Positions 53,574 through 63,009 are shown, counted from the first letter of the stretch. The stretch: 64,000 nucleotides of DNA from Alkalihalobacillus sp. LMS39 (GCF_022812285.1 NZ_CP093300.1:2356001-2420000), one strand, 5' to 3'. Program-made: numbers and translations. The notes: a model not told the origin generated them from the sequence alone.

Positions 53574-54554
53574 ATGGGTGTAAAAGCTTTGAAAGGAATT
53601 CATCACGTTTCTGCCATTACTGGTAGTGCAAAAAAAAATTATGATTTTTATACAAAAGTGCTTGGATTACGGTTAATCAAAAAAACGGTAAACCAAGATG
53701 ATGTTTCGGTTTACCATCTGTTTTATGCGGATGAAAGAGGAAATCCAGGGACGGATTTAACGTTTTTTGAATTCCCGATCGCAGGGGCAACTTATCATGG
53801 AACGAACAGCATTACGCTAACTTCATTACGAGTTCCAAATGATAACGCACTAGCATATTGGAAAACTCGTTTCGTTGAGTTAAAAGTGGACCATGATGAA
53901 ATATCAACGAGAACTGGTCGAGCAACATTGTCATTTCGTGATCCAGAAGGACAACGACTCGTACTAGTGTCTGATGAGCATAATTCAGGTGTTGCTGGTG
54001 GGAAACCATGGGATAAAAGCCCTGTTCCGGTTGAACATGCTATTTACGGTCTCGGTCCTGTTCAACTTACAGTAAGTCGTCCTGAAATAACGGCGAAAGT
54101 GTTAACAGACATTCTTGGTTTTAAAGAAACGAGAAGTTTTCCTTCAGCAATTTCAGGTCAATCCGAAATTCGAGTTTTTGAAACAGGTGAAGGAGGCACA
54201 GGTGCAGAAATTCATTTAGAAGAAAGAGCGGACCTTAAAAGAGAGCGACAAGGAAAAGGTAGTGTCCATCACGTTGCATTCCGAGTCGAGGACCAAGATG
54301 AACTTTTTCAATGGGTGAATCTTTTAAATCAATTATCTATTCCGAATTCTGGTTTTGTGGAACGTTATTATTTCCGCTCTTTATATTTTAGAGAACCAAA
54401 TGGCATTTTATTTGAATTAGCAACAGATGGTCCAGGTTTTGAAGGAGATGAAGACTTTGAGCATTTAGGTGAGAAATTATCATTGCCTCCATATTTTGAA
54501 GAAAAACGTGAAATGATCGAAGCTCAACTGCAACCGTTAGAAACAAAAGAATAG
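53574..54554 (+). CDS. Ring-cleaving dioxygenase (MhqA/MhqE/MhqO type)
   Basis: This is a 326-residue extradiol-type dioxygenase of the vicinal oxygen chelate superfamily. Two modules each begin with a metal-binding His (LKGIHHVSAITG near residue 5 and SVHHVAFRVEDQ near 230), and the third ligand is Glu in GILFELATDGPGF. Family members degrade hydroquinone-type compounds. ATG 53574 follows AGAGGAAATATCT; the upstream TTG has no ribosome site. It is followed 11 bases later by the mhqD-like gene, like the mhqED pair of B. subtilis. Confidence 0.9.
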   Translation: MGVKALKGIHHVSAITGSAKKNYDFYTKVLGLRLIKKTVNQDDVSVYHLFYADERGNPGTDLTFFEFPIAGATYHGTNSITLTSLRVPNDNALAYWKTRFVELKVDHDEISTRTGRATLSFRDPEGQRLVLVSDEHNSGVAGGKPWDKSPVPVEHAIYGLGPVQLTVSRPEITAKVLTDILGFKETRSFPSAISGQSEIRVFETGEGGTGAEIHLEERADLKRERQGKGSVHHVAFRVEDQDELFQWVNLLNQLSIPNSGFVERYYFRSLYFREPNGILFELATDGPGFEGDEDFEHLGEKLSLPPYFEEKREMIEAQLQPLETKE

Positions 54555-54565
54555 GAGATTACGGT

Positions 54566-55180
54566 ATGGAACATATATTTAAACAAGGAACAAATCCAAA
54601 TGCACCTGTCCTATTATTATTGCACGGGACAGGAGGAAATGAACGAGATTTACTACCGTTAGCTGATATGATTGCACCTGATGCATCAACATTAGGTGTT
54701 CGTGGTAATGTGCTTGAAAATGGGATGCCTCGCTTTTTTAGAAGGTTAGCTGAAGGTGTATTCGACGAACAAGATCTTATATACCGCACAAAAGAATTAC
54801 GAGATTTCATCGATGACATGGCCATTCAATATGAATTTAATCGTTCTCGTGTTCTTGCTATTGGTTACTCTAATGGCGCTAATATCGCCGCAAGTTTACT
54901 TTATCATTTTGAAGATGTGCTTTCTGGCGCTATATTGTTTCATGCTATGGTTCCTTTAAGTAATATAGAGATACCTGACTTAAGTAAAACTCCTGTATTT
55001 ATTGGCGCTGGGAAATTTGATCCATTAATCCCTGAACAGGAAACGAAAGAATTGGTTCAGCATTTACGACAAGCAAACTCAACAGTATCAGAATTTTGGA
55101 CGAATGGTGGCCATCAATTAATAAGAGATGAAGTGGAACAAGCGAAACTATGGTATGACGATAATTTTTCGAATAAATAA
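54566..55180 (+). CDS. mhqD: Carboxylesterase/phospholipase-type hydrolase MhqD
   Basis: This is a 204-residue alpha/beta hydrolase. LLLHGTGGNERDLLPLA gives the oxyanion region (about residues 12-28), GYSNGANIAASLL the nucleophile Ser near 101, and TNGGHQL the catalytic His near 189. MhqD is paired with a ring-cleaving dioxygenase in the MhqR regulon of B. subtilis and contributes to quinone resistance. AGGAGAT precedes the ATG. It shares an operon with the dioxygenase and ends at a strong bidirectional hairpin. Confidence 0.9.
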   Translation: MEHIFKQGTNPNAPVLLLLHGTGGNERDLLPLADMIAPDASTLGVRGNVLENGMPRFFRRLAEGVFDEQDLIYRTKELRDFIDDMAIQYEFNRSRVLAIGYSNGANIAASLLYHFEDVLSGAILFHAMVPLSNIEIPDLSKTPVFIGAGKFDPLIPEQETKELVQHLRQANSTVSEFWTNGGHQLIRDEVEQAKLWYDDNFSNK

Positions 55181-55240
55181 CAAAAAAGTGATTTTCTGCT
55201 CAACTACTGTTCGTAGATGAAACTGAAAATCACTTTTTTG
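55181..55240 (+). terminator. Strong intrinsic terminator after mhqD
   Basis: A perfect 16-bp inverted repeat (55181-55196 and 55225-55240) with A and T runs starts on the first base after the mhqD stop. Confidence 0.85.
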
Positions 55241-55330
55241 TATTTATAGGACTTTATACACTGCTATATGTACAAGCTTTTTCATATAATTTAGTGTTGA
55301 AACGTCTTACACTAACAAGGAGAATTACAT

Positions 55331-55999
55331 ATGGCAAATCACGAAACACGCTCACTTTGGAGTCGCCTCATAAATCCTGGTAAATGGACAGATTGGATAT
55401 TGTTGTTTTTCTTTTCTTCTTTAGCTTCACTACTTGTTTATTCTTCGATTTTTAATGATTTTATTTATCGAGTTTTTGTAATTTTGTTTTTGTTTATTTT
55501 AACAATTACAATAAATATAAAGCTAAATAAAATTATCAAACTACGAAATAACAGCGTAGTGAATCTTGACTCAGAAGGGGTCGCGGGCGAGGAAGATACG
55601 GAAGAAAAAGTAGCTGAGCTGCAACAATTGGATTTAGGAAGAACTCAGTTATTAGAAGAATTGTTTTCTAAAGCAAATTTAAAGGAAGCTGAGAGAGAAC
55701 AATATCGGGAACAAATTAAAAAAAAGAATGCAGAAATTTCAAAACTACAGCAAACGTTATTGCTGACAAAAAAGTATTTCTCTAAAGAAGACCCTGTTAA
55801 AGAGATTGTTCCTTTATTTCAAAAAGACACATTGTTAGAAGGTTCCCTCACAAAAATCAATGAAGAGTTGGCCTATATTAAAGGAAGTTTGTCCGATAAA
55901 ACGAAAAAAGGACTTCAAAAAGCAAATGTTGTAGATGATGACTTTAATTTAACGAGAGCAGGCTATAAAGCATTACTAAAAGAATTTGAAAAAAAATAA
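55331..55999 (+). CDS. Two-helix membrane protein with coiled coil, unknown
   Basis: This is a 222-residue protein. Two membrane helices (about 21-39 and 44-66) form a short hairpin in the membrane. A long charged coiled coil (about 85-155, EEKVAELQQLDL... AEISKLQQTL) and a helical end follow. The ATG has AAGGAG upstream. The layout resembles membrane scaffolds but I recognise no family. It is a single gene. Confidence 0.65.
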   Translation: MANHETRSLWSRLINPGKWTDWILLFFFSSLASLLVYSSIFNDFIYRVFVILFLFILTITINIKLNKIIKLRNNSVVNLDSEGVAGEEDTEEKVAELQQLDLGRTQLLEELFSKANLKEAEREQYREQIKKKNAEISKLQQTLLLTKKYFSKEDPVKEIVPLFQKDTLLEGSLTKINEELAYIKGSLSDKTKKGLQKANVVDDDFNLTRAGYKALLKEFEKK

Positions 56000-56150
56000 T
56001 GTGAAAGGGAGTTTCATTCTACAGCGAATGGACCTCCTTTATTCTTTAAGAAGAATGTGTGAAAGCAATTTGTATTGATAGGAATATATTGTGAATTCGC
56101 GTAAAACATAGTATGTTTGTATTAATAGTAAAGTAGAAATGAGGGTCAGT

Positions 56151-56966
56151 ATGGAAAAAGGATTATCAGGAAAAACAATTGTGTTAGCAGCCTCAAGAAA
56201 AACCGATGAAATGACGACGTTAATTGAAAAACAAGGTGGAACGGCATTAGTAAGGTCGATGCAAGGGACCGTGTTTTTAGCTGAAAAAGAAGTAGAACCT
56301 GTGTTAAAACAAATTGTACAAGAAAAACCGGATTTCTTTATATTCACAACTGGGATTGGGACTCAAACATTATTGGATGTTGCCACACAGCTTGGAATTT
56401 ATGAAGAGTTTTTATCGGTGATCCAAAATGCCAGCGTAGCTTCACGTGGTTATAAAACGTTTGGGGTTTTAAAGAAATTGGGAATTCAACCTGTCGCAGT
56501 CGATGAAGATGGAACAACTGCAGGCTTAGTACAATCGTTAAATCATATTGATTTGCAAGGAAAACGAGTAGCTGTTCAGCTTCATGGTGACGCTTCTCCA
56601 AAAATGATCGGTTTTCTTGAAGAAAAAGGGGCGTCTGTTCTTCAAGTGTTACCTTATCAACATACTGCTCCTGATGATGAGGTTGTTGAAACTTTGATTC
56701 AAGAAATGAAGGAAAAGAAGGTTGATGCTGTTTGTTTTACAACAGCCATACAAGTTCGTTCATTATTTAAGTATGCAAAAAGAAGTGGAGTAGGTAAAGA
56801 GCTGCTATCTTTATTTACAAATGAGGTTGTTGCTGTTTCTGTTGGGAAAGTCACTTCAGAAGCATTAAGAGAAGAGGGTGTGGAACGTTATGTCGCTCCT
56901 GAACTAGAGAGAATGGGAGCTATGATTATTGAATTATCGAAGTATTACACCCATAAAAGCGAATAA
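56151..56966 (+). CDS. Uroporphyrinogen-III synthase-like protein
   Basis: This is a 271-residue two-domain protein of the HemD fold. GKTIVLAASRKTDEM and FFIFTTGIGTQTLLDVA belong to domain one, and VAVQLHGDASPKM, DAVCFTTAIQVRSLFKYA and VVAVSVGKVTSEALREEGV to domain two. HemD closes the tetrapyrrole ring in haem synthesis. This gene is not in a hem operon, so it may be a second, specialised HemD-like protein, as seen elsewhere in Bacillus. ATG 56151 follows GAGGGTCAG. It is a single gene. Confidence 0.85.
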   Translation: MEKGLSGKTIVLAASRKTDEMTTLIEKQGGTALVRSMQGTVFLAEKEVEPVLKQIVQEKPDFFIFTTGIGTQTLLDVATQLGIYEEFLSVIQNASVASRGYKTFGVLKKLGIQPVAVDEDGTTAGLVQSLNHIDLQGKRVAVQLHGDASPKMIGFLEEKGASVLQVLPYQHTAPDDEVVETLIQEMKEKKVDAVCFTTAIQVRSLFKYAKRSGVGKELLSLFTNEVVAVSVGKVTSEALREEGVERYVAPELERMGAMIIELSKYYTHKSE

Positions 56967-56968
56967 GA

Positions 56969-56998
56969 GCATGGAGAGAACTCTCCATGCATTTTCTT
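56969..56998. terminator. Terminator between HemD-like gene and transporter
   Basis: GCATGGAGAG (56969-56978) pairs perfectly with CTCTCCATGC (56981-56990) and is followed by TTTTCTTT. It separates convergent genes. Confidence 0.8.
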
Positions 56999-57001
56999 TC
57001 G

Positions 57002-58435
57002 CTAAAGAAACAACAAGGCAAAAATCGTTGATACTATCAAACCAATAACAACAGGAATAAAGCTTCTACGCACTAATTCCATTACAGAGATTTTGGCAAA
57101 ACCGGCAATAGCAATGATTGGTGACCAAGCGACAAGTGTACCGCCACCAACCCAAATGGCACCCATTTGCCCAATTGATGCAAGTGTAGCAGCATCTGTT
57201 CCAACAGAAGTACTTAATGCCTCAGATAACCCACCAATGAGTGGTAATGCAGAAAAGCCTGAGCCATCTAAACCTGAAATCATCCCTAATAAAAGAACGC
57301 CAAACCCTGTGATAAATGTACTTTCAGGTATCGCGTGTTGCCCAGCTTGCACTAAATCAAATAAGAAAGCTGGTGCATGTTCACTATCAACGCCAAAGAT
57401 TTGTGCAGCGAAGTCTCCACTTCCAATAAAGAAAAACCCAGCAATCGGGATGACGATTCCCATTACTTTAAAAGCAAAGACAAACCCTTTTCGAATATAA
57501 TCACCAACATTATCAAATGCGGCTTTTGCATTTTGTGCGAATGAAACGGCGATGACAAGGAGTACTGCTGTTCCTCCAATTAATGCCGCACCAGCACCAC
57601 CTTCCATTGAAGGGATTGCGCTTGTAAATGTGGAAAGGATGACATAAACGACAATCGCTAGAAAAGCGACGGGAACAAGAACCGCAAAAAGAAAACTAAA
57701 TTTTTTCGATTTCTCCGTTTCTTCTGTGTGAGCAGGGCTAATTAAGTTATCATCATCGTCGTCTTCTTTTTCCCACTTTTCAAGGTTTTCTTTAGATGGA
57801 GTAACTATTTCTTTGCGGATGGATAAATATACAAGTGTTAGAGCAACAGCCCCTGTTATTAAGGATAAAATGAGCGCCTTTTCCGTAATAATCGCTGCAT
57901 CTAATCCTGCTGTTGATGCCGTTAACGCGGGTGCCGCTTGAATGACAAAATCTGATGATAAGGCCATCCCATGACCTGCTATAGAAATTGCTAGTGCTGC
58001 ACCGATTGGGGACAACCCTGCTCGGATAGCTACGGGGATGAGTAGAGCGCCAATGAGTGGCACGGCAGGTGCTGGCCAAAAGAATAATGACAAAGCATAC
58101 GTTACAAAGACGAGTATCCAAAACGATGTTGTTCCATTTTTCATTACTTTTTGAAACGGAACAATCATTTGTTCATCTGAACCAATTGATTTAAGAGCAT
58201 GAAGCAATGCTGTCATAATCGCAATAATTAAGAAAATATGAAACAATTCTCCCGCTGCTGTAACACTCGCGGTAAATATCGTTTGTAACCCTTCTATTAC
58301 TGAGCCAGAAAAAATCCATCCTATGATAAAAGTCATGAACAATGCAGGAACGACTACATTTCGCCGAAGTAACATCGTACCTATAATAATACAAGTTCCA
58401 AGTAAGTACATCCAATGAGCAATTGTTAGTTCCAT
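57002..58435 (-). CDS. Ion-transporter superfamily membrane protein
   Basis: This is a 477-residue polytopic protein with about 11-12 helices in two halves. They are separated by a cytoplasmic loop with a very acidic patch (EKEDDDDDNL, about residues 224-233) followed by a charged stretch. Re-entrant-like segments such as FFWPAPAVPLIGALLIPVAI and GLDGSGFSALPLIGGL, the size and the two-fold layout fit the ion transporter superfamily of C4-dicarboxylate, citrate or Na+/H+ exchangers. I cannot assign the substrate. AAAGGGGAC precedes the ATG on the minus strand. It stands alone. Confidence 0.75.
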   Translation of the reverse strand: MELTIAHWMYLLGTCIIIGTMLLRRNVVVPALFMTFIIGWIFSGSVIEGLQTIFTASVTAAGELFHIFLIIAIMTALLHALKSIGSDEQMIVPFQKVMKNGTTSFWILVFVTYALSLFFWPAPAVPLIGALLIPVAIRAGLSPIGAALAISIAGHGMALSSDFVIQAAPALTASTAGLDAAIITEKALILSLITGAVALTLVYLSIRKEIVTPSKENLEKWEKEDDDDDNLISPAHTEETEKSKKFSFLFAVLVPVAFLAIVVYVILSTFTSAIPSMEGGAGAALIGGTAVLLVIAVSFAQNAKAAFDNVGDYIRKGFVFAFKVMGIVIPIAGFFFIGSGDFAAQIFGVDSEHAPAFLFDLVQAGQHAIPESTFITGFGVLLLGMISGLDGSGFSALPLIGGLSEALSTSVGTDAATLASIGQMGAIWVGGGTLVAWSPIIAIAGFAKISVMELVRRSFIPVVIGLIVSTIFALLFL

Positions 58436-58603
58436 TTGTAAAGTCCCCTTTCTAAAAAAGGTGATATCACCTACCTAATGCTGAAGGAACACCGATAAAA
58501 TAATATATGTAGGCATTCTGTAATTGGTGCGAAAATTGATTGGGAAAACGCTTAATCTTTTCTAGGGCTACATTCCTAATTAAATTATTTTTCCAATTTT
58601 TAT

Positions 58604-58631
58604 TTGCTTTTTATATATATCGTGCTATAAT
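58604..58631 (+). promoter_or_regulatory. Promoter of the cold-shock gene with long 5' leader
   Basis: TTGCTT (58604-58609), a 16-base spacer and the extended -10 TGCTATAAT (TATAAT at 58626-58631) precede the csp start by about 130 bases. A leader of that length is typical of cold-shock mRNAs, whose structure controls translation. The rest of the 326-base gap from 58436 holds only the transporter's upstream region. Confidence 0.7.
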
Positions 58632-58762
58632 AAGATTAATTATTGTTGTTCGGATAATTGGATAGAAGAAAGAGCTTAATAAAGTGATTTTCGTCTTGAA
58701 AGATTTTGAAGAGCAAAAATAGTAATACAAAGTGGGAAAGTCCACACAGGAGGCACAACAAT

Positions 58763-58960
58763 ATGGTACAAGGTACAGTAAAATGGTTTAACGCAGAAAA
58801 AGGTTTCGGTTTCATTGAAGTAGAAGGACAAGACGATGTATTCGTTCACTTCTCTGCAATTCAAGGCGAAGGTTTCAAATCACTTGAAGAAGGTCAAACA
58901 GTTACTTTCGAAATCGAGCAAGGTCAACGTGGACCACAAGCTGCTAACGTACAAAAATAA
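58763..58960 (+). CDS. csp: Cold-shock protein (CspB-like)
   Basis: This is a 65-residue cold-shock domain protein. [16 protein letters not shown] holds RNP1 (KGFGFI) and DVFVHFSAI holds RNP2. It binds single-stranded RNA and DNA and melts mRNA structure. ATG 58763 follows CAGGAGGCACAACA; the longer frame starts in the leader and lacks a ribosome site. A DEAD-box helicase gene follows after a terminator, and in Bacillus cold-shock proteins and such helicases act together on structured RNA. The paralogue (B, C or D type) is not certain. Confidence 0.97.
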   Translation: MVQGTVKWFNAEKGFGFIEVEGQDDVFVHFSAIQGEGFKSLEEGQTVTFEIEQGQRGPQAANVQK

Positions 58961-58973
58961 GTAACCCTTATAG

Positions 58974-59004
58974 AAAAAGATTCCATCATTGGAATCTTTT
59001 TTAT
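58974..59004 (+). terminator. Intrinsic terminator of csp
   Basis: A perfect 12-bp inverted repeat (58974-58985 and 58990-59001) ends in T. Confidence 0.85.
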
Positions 59005-59054
59005 TTTGTTTTCTTGCGAAGATAACAGAAAGTTATGAAAGTGGGTGTTGTGGT

Positions 59055-60179
59055 ATGAATGATTTTGTTACCCTTGGTGTATCAAAGCAATTACGTATTA
59101 TAATTGGTGAGCAAGGTATAGTCGTACCAACACCGATACAAATTAGTACGATCCCTCACGTGTTAGAAGGAAAAGATATCATTGGACAAGCACAAACGGG
59201 GTCCGGAAAAACATTAGCCTTTCTTTTGCCACTTCTTCAAAAAATTCAGGTTTCCGATAGTAATATACAAGCATTAATTCTTTCTCCTACGAGAGAGTTA
59301 GCGATTCAAATTACAGAAGAGGCAAATAAAATCGTTCGTAAAATGAACGATATACATGTACTTGCTGTTTATGGTGGACAAGATGTTGTGCAACAAATCC
59401 ATAAGCTTAATGGCCATATTCATATTGTAATAGCTACTCCAGGTCGTTTGTTAGATCATATAAGAAGAAAAACCATTGATTTATCTCAAATTAACACGCT
59501 TGTTCTTGATGAAGCTGATCAAATGTTACATATGGGTTTTTTACAAGAAGTGTTAGCGATTATCGAACAAACGCCTTCTTCAAGACAAACGTTAATGTTT
59601 TCAGCTACATTACTTGAAGAATTGAAAGTCATCGCAAAACAATATATGAAAACGCCTTTCGATATACGAGCTAAACGGGAAAAATGGACAGTGGCCGATA
59701 TTGAACAATATATCGTGGAAACAACCGATCGTGCTAAGCAAGAAACCCTACGTAACATAATCGATGAACAACATCCGTTTTTAGCGATTATCTTTTGTCG
59801 AACGAAACGAAGGGTACATCGACTTTATGAAGCGTTACATGGGTTTCGTTATCTTTGTGATGTTCTTCATGGAGACTTGTCCCAAGCAAAAAGAGAAGAA
59901 GTAATGACAAGGTTTAGGAAGGCTGAAATTCAATATTTAATTGCTACAGATGTTGCGGCAAGAGGGTTAGATGTCGAAGGTGTGACTCACGTGATTAACT
60001 ATGACATTCCTCATGATATCGAAAGCTATATTCATCGAATCGGAAGGACAGGTCGGGCGGGAGAAAAAGGAATTGCGATTACATTAGTCGCACAAAAGGA
60101 TAAAATACATCTTGCACATATTGAAAACGAGTTGAAAGTATCCATTGAAAAGTTAAAGGTAGCACATAAACGTAAATGA
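59055..60179 (+). CDS. DEAD-box RNA helicase
   Basis: This is a 374-residue helicase core. Q motif VPTPIQ, motif I AQTGSGKT near residue 46, PTRELAIQ, VIATPGRLLDH, LDEADQMLHMGF, SAT, ATDVAARGLD and HRIGRTGRAG are all present, so it should be active. There is little sequence beyond the core, so it lacks the long C-terminal RNA-binding tails of CshA or DbpA. ATG 59055 is chosen. It lies just downstream of the cold-shock gene, past a terminator. A role in cold-stress RNA remodelling is likely. Confidence 0.93.
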   Translation: MNDFVTLGVSKQLRIIIGEQGIVVPTPIQISTIPHVLEGKDIIGQAQTGSGKTLAFLLPLLQKIQVSDSNIQALILSPTRELAIQITEEANKIVRKMNDIHVLAVYGGQDVVQQIHKLNGHIHIVIATPGRLLDHIRRKTIDLSQINTLVLDEADQMLHMGFLQEVLAIIEQTPSSRQTLMFSATLLEELKVIAKQYMKTPFDIRAKREKWTVADIEQYIVETTDRAKQETLRNIIDEQHPFLAIIFCRTKRRVHRLYEALHGFRYLCDVLHGDLSQAKREEVMTRFRKAEIQYLIATDVAARGLDVEGVTHVINYDIPHDIESYIHRIGRTGRAGEKGIAITLVAQKDKIHLAHIENELKVSIEKLKVAHKRK

Positions 60180-60334
60180 TTGAGTCTTTAAAAAGATTGT
60201 AATATATACCTTCATTTCTTCTTCGTAAACCATGTTATAATGAGTAAGATAATGAGGCGCTTAAGTCACTAATCATAGTGCTTCTTTTTTTTGGTAATAT
60301 TTTGTATTTAAAAGTAATAGGAGGAAAATACAGG

Positions 60335-62854
60335 ATGTCGATAAAGAAAAAAATTCCTTTTATTTTTTCACTTGTCGTACTAGTCATATTAACTACATTT
60401 AGTACGATTCACTATATACGGTGGGAAAACAAAGTGATGGAGCGTTACGAATCTGATATTTCAATGATTACTCGTGAGGTTACGTACCATGTGAATCGTT
60501 CAAAAGAAACGACTCAATTCATTGAGGAAATGATGGGTCGTGAGCTAAGAACCGCCTCCATTGCAGTCAAGCATATGATTGATGATGAATATGAAAATGT
60601 CACTAATGAGGAACTTGTAGAAATAGCAAAAGAACTAATGTTAGCTCATATTACATTATTTGCAAAATCCGAAGATGATATAATTGGGGTTCGTTCTTCA
60701 GACCCTTATCAAATTGATTTGTCTACAAAAGAATGGGGATATTGGTATGAGGCATTTTCACAGTTGTTTGAGCTTCGTCCTGTTACTGTGGATGAAGGGC
60801 AAGCCCTACAAAATTATTGGTCAGGACCAATCGAAATAGCTTCATCAAACCCTAAGCACCGTGATAAATGGGGGTATTATTATGATGGGACAACGGATTT
60901 TCTTATTAACCCTTATTTTCGTGATGAAGATGTTTTAGATTTTGAACGCCGTTTTGGACCCTATAGCGCGATTCAACATTATGAATCAACACGTGAAGGT
61001 TTATTGGAGTTAACCGTGTTTAACCCTAATAATTTTGGGAAGACCGAACAAACAGTGCATTTAAATGGCAATACGTATGTTCGCATTTCAGAACAACCGA
61101 TTTGGTATGGAAGTTATGATTATGAAAATACGGATAAAGATGCAGAACATATTAAGAAAGCAATGGATACGAAAACGACTACGTATTATAAAGAAATGAT
61201 AAACGGGAAAGAAGTTCAAAAATCGTTTGTTCCTGTTTTTGCGACAACAGGGGAACCATTTGTCGTTGGTGTTTCCTATGATTATTCCGTGATTGATGAC
61301 CAAATAAAAGAAGATTTAATGAATCAAATTTGTGTTTCTGCACTTTTTTTTGTTTTAGTTCTTATTATTTCAGTTCTTTTATCAAAGTCATTGACTAGAC
61401 CGATTTCCTATATTGCTGAAACGGTTAATGAAATTACAAAAGGGAATTTTAATCGGAAAATTGAATTACAACGAAATGACGAACTTGGGCGTTTAGCTAC
61501 AGACGTTAACCAGTTAAGCCAACACTTAAAAGAGTACATTGATGATTTAGAAGAAAGTAAAGCAATTATCGAACATCAAGCATACCATGACCCTTTAACG
61601 AATTTACCAAACAGAAGATATGTTCAAGAAAACCTGCAACAATTAAAACAAAAGGCCGAAGTGACAGGTTCGAACATCGCTTTAGCTTTTATCGATTTAG
61701 ACCGTTTTAAACAAATAAACGATTCTCTTGGTCATACTCAAGGTGATGAATTGATTTGTAAAATGGCAAAACGTATTAAACAATGTTTTCCTCCTGATAT
61801 TGGCATTGTAGCTAGGCAAGGTGGAGACGAATTTATTATTCTACTAGATAATATGGACCAGAAAACAATTGAAATGAGAATGAATTCGTTATTAAGTAAT
61901 CTTGAAATTCCAGTGAATTTATACGGGACTGAAGTGTATATACGTGCCAGTATAGGGATAGCCCAATACCCAACAGATACTACGATGATTTCTGAATTAT
62001 TAACTTATGCAGATATGGCAATGTATACAGCAAAATCAAAAGGTGGAAATCGATTTGTTATGTACAGCAAACATATGAAAAATCGTTCGGATGAGCAGCT
62101 TCATATTGAATCTCGTTTACGAAAAGCGATTGAACACAATGAAATTGAAGCTGTTTACCAACCAATTTTTGATGTTGAATCTAATCAAGTTGTCGGTGCG
62201 GAAGCATTAGTTCGTTGGGACGATGCGACACTAGGACCTGTTTCACCAGGAGATTTTATTCCGTTAGCCGAAGATACAGGTCTTATAACAGATGTATGGG
62301 AGCAAGTGATGCGAAAAGCATTACAACAAGTAGCAGAATGGAACAAAAAGGAAGATAAATGTTTAACTGTTGCTGTCAATTTTTCTGCCAAGCAATTTCA
62401 TGAACCAAAGTGTATGGTTCACAAGGTAAAACAACTACTTTCAGAATTTAAAGTAAAACCAGAGTGGTTTGAAATTGAAATTACTGAGTCGATTTTAATG
62501 TATGATACAGTCAACACCATTAAAGCGTTACAAGAGCTCCAACAATATGGGGTGAAAATTTCAGTTGATGATTTTGGGACAGGGTATTCCTCATTAAGTT
62601 ATTTGAATACATTACCGATCGATAAATTAAAGATTGACCAATCTTTTATTCAACATATTGATGAAAATAACAATAATTCCGAAATTGCAGAAGCGATTAT
62701 TAAATTAGCTCATACGCTAAAATTAGAAATAATAGCAGAAGGTGTGGAAAAAGTTCATCAAAAACAATTTCTCATTTCACACCATTGTAATCGAATGCAA
62801 GGGTATTTATTTGCGAAGCCTTTAAAGGCATTTGATTTCACAGCTATTTTATAA
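60335..62854 (+). CDS. Membrane GGDEF-EAL cyclic-di-GMP protein
   Basis: This is an 839-residue signalling protein. Two membrane helices (about 8-27 and 332-352) flank a large extracellular sensor region. HAMP follows (about 353-405), then GGDEF (about 425-590) with intact GGDEF near 496 and DRFKQINDSLGH, then EAL (about 595-835) with YQPIFD, AEALVRW near 622 and DDFGTGYSS. Both catalytic sites look intact, so it could make and break c-di-GMP, with the sensor setting the balance. ATG 60335 follows AGGAGGAAAATACA. It is monocistronic. Ligand unknown. Confidence 0.93.
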   Translation: MSIKKKIPFIFSLVVLVILTTFSTIHYIRWENKVMERYESDISMITREVTYHVNRSKETTQFIEEMMGRELRTASIAVKHMIDDEYENVTNEELVEIAKELMLAHITLFAKSEDDIIGVRSSDPYQIDLSTKEWGYWYEAFSQLFELRPVTVDEGQALQNYWSGPIEIASSNPKHRDKWGYYYDGTTDFLINPYFRDEDVLDFERRFGPYSAIQHYESTREGLLELTVFNPNNFGKTEQTVHLNGNTYVRISEQPIWYGSYDYENTDKDAEHIKKAMDTKTTTYYKEMINGKEVQKSFVPVFATTGEPFVVGVSYDYSVIDDQIKEDLMNQICVSALFFVLVLIISVLLSKSLTRPISYIAETVNEITKGNFNRKIELQRNDELGRLATDVNQLSQHLKEYIDDLEESKAIIEHQAYHDPLTNLPNRRYVQENLQQLKQKAEVTGSNIALAFIDLDRFKQINDSLGHTQGDELICKMAKRIKQCFPPDIGIVARQGGDEFIILLDNMDQKTIEMRMNSLLSNLEIPVNLYGTEVYIRASIGIAQYPTDTTMISELLTYADMAMYTAKSKGGNRFVMYSKHMKNRSDEQLHIESRLRKAIEHNEIEAVYQPIFDVESNQVVGAEALVRWDDATLGPVSPGDFIPLAEDTGLITDVWEQVMRKALQQVAEWNKKEDKCLTVAVNFSAKQFHEPKCMVHKVKQLLSEFKVKPEWFEIEITESILMYDTVNTIKALQELQQYGVKISVDDFGTGYSSLSYLNTLPIDKLKIDQSFIQHIDENNNNSEIAEAIIKLAHTLKLEIIAEGVEKVHQKQFLISHHCNRMQGYLFAKPLKAFDFTAIL

Positions 62855-62860
62855 TGAAGA

Positions 62861-62897
62861 AAACCTCAGTTCTACTTAGAATTGAGGTTTTTCTTTT
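62861..62897 (+). terminator. Intrinsic terminator of the GGDEF-EAL gene
   Basis: Arms 62861-62873 and 62878-62890 pair over 13 bases with one G-U, followed by TTCTTTTT. Confidence 0.85.
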
Positions 62898-62898
62898 T

Positions 62899-63007
62899 GA
62901 AAGATGAGAAAAATTTTGGTTAAGCAGTGAAGTTTTAAAAGCTTATTCTAGAAGAGCGAAGGCTCCGCACTTCGCTTGAAACGAAAAGACGCTCTCGCGT
63001 TTTTCTT
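62899..63007 (+). repeat. Dispersed intergenic repeat, copy D (long form)
   Basis: This is nearly identical to copy A over its last 60 bases. The hairpin GCGAAG/CTTCGC is kept although the loop differs by one base, and the last stem ACGC/GCGT has a changed loop (TCTC for TAC). It ends two bases before the stop codon of the coat gene on the other strand. Confidence 0.8.
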
Positions 63008-63009
63008 TG

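Noticed and set aside
57093-57500. A 135-codon plus-strand frame inside the transporter gene
   Set aside because: It is antisense to a well-supported membrane protein and has no ribosome site.
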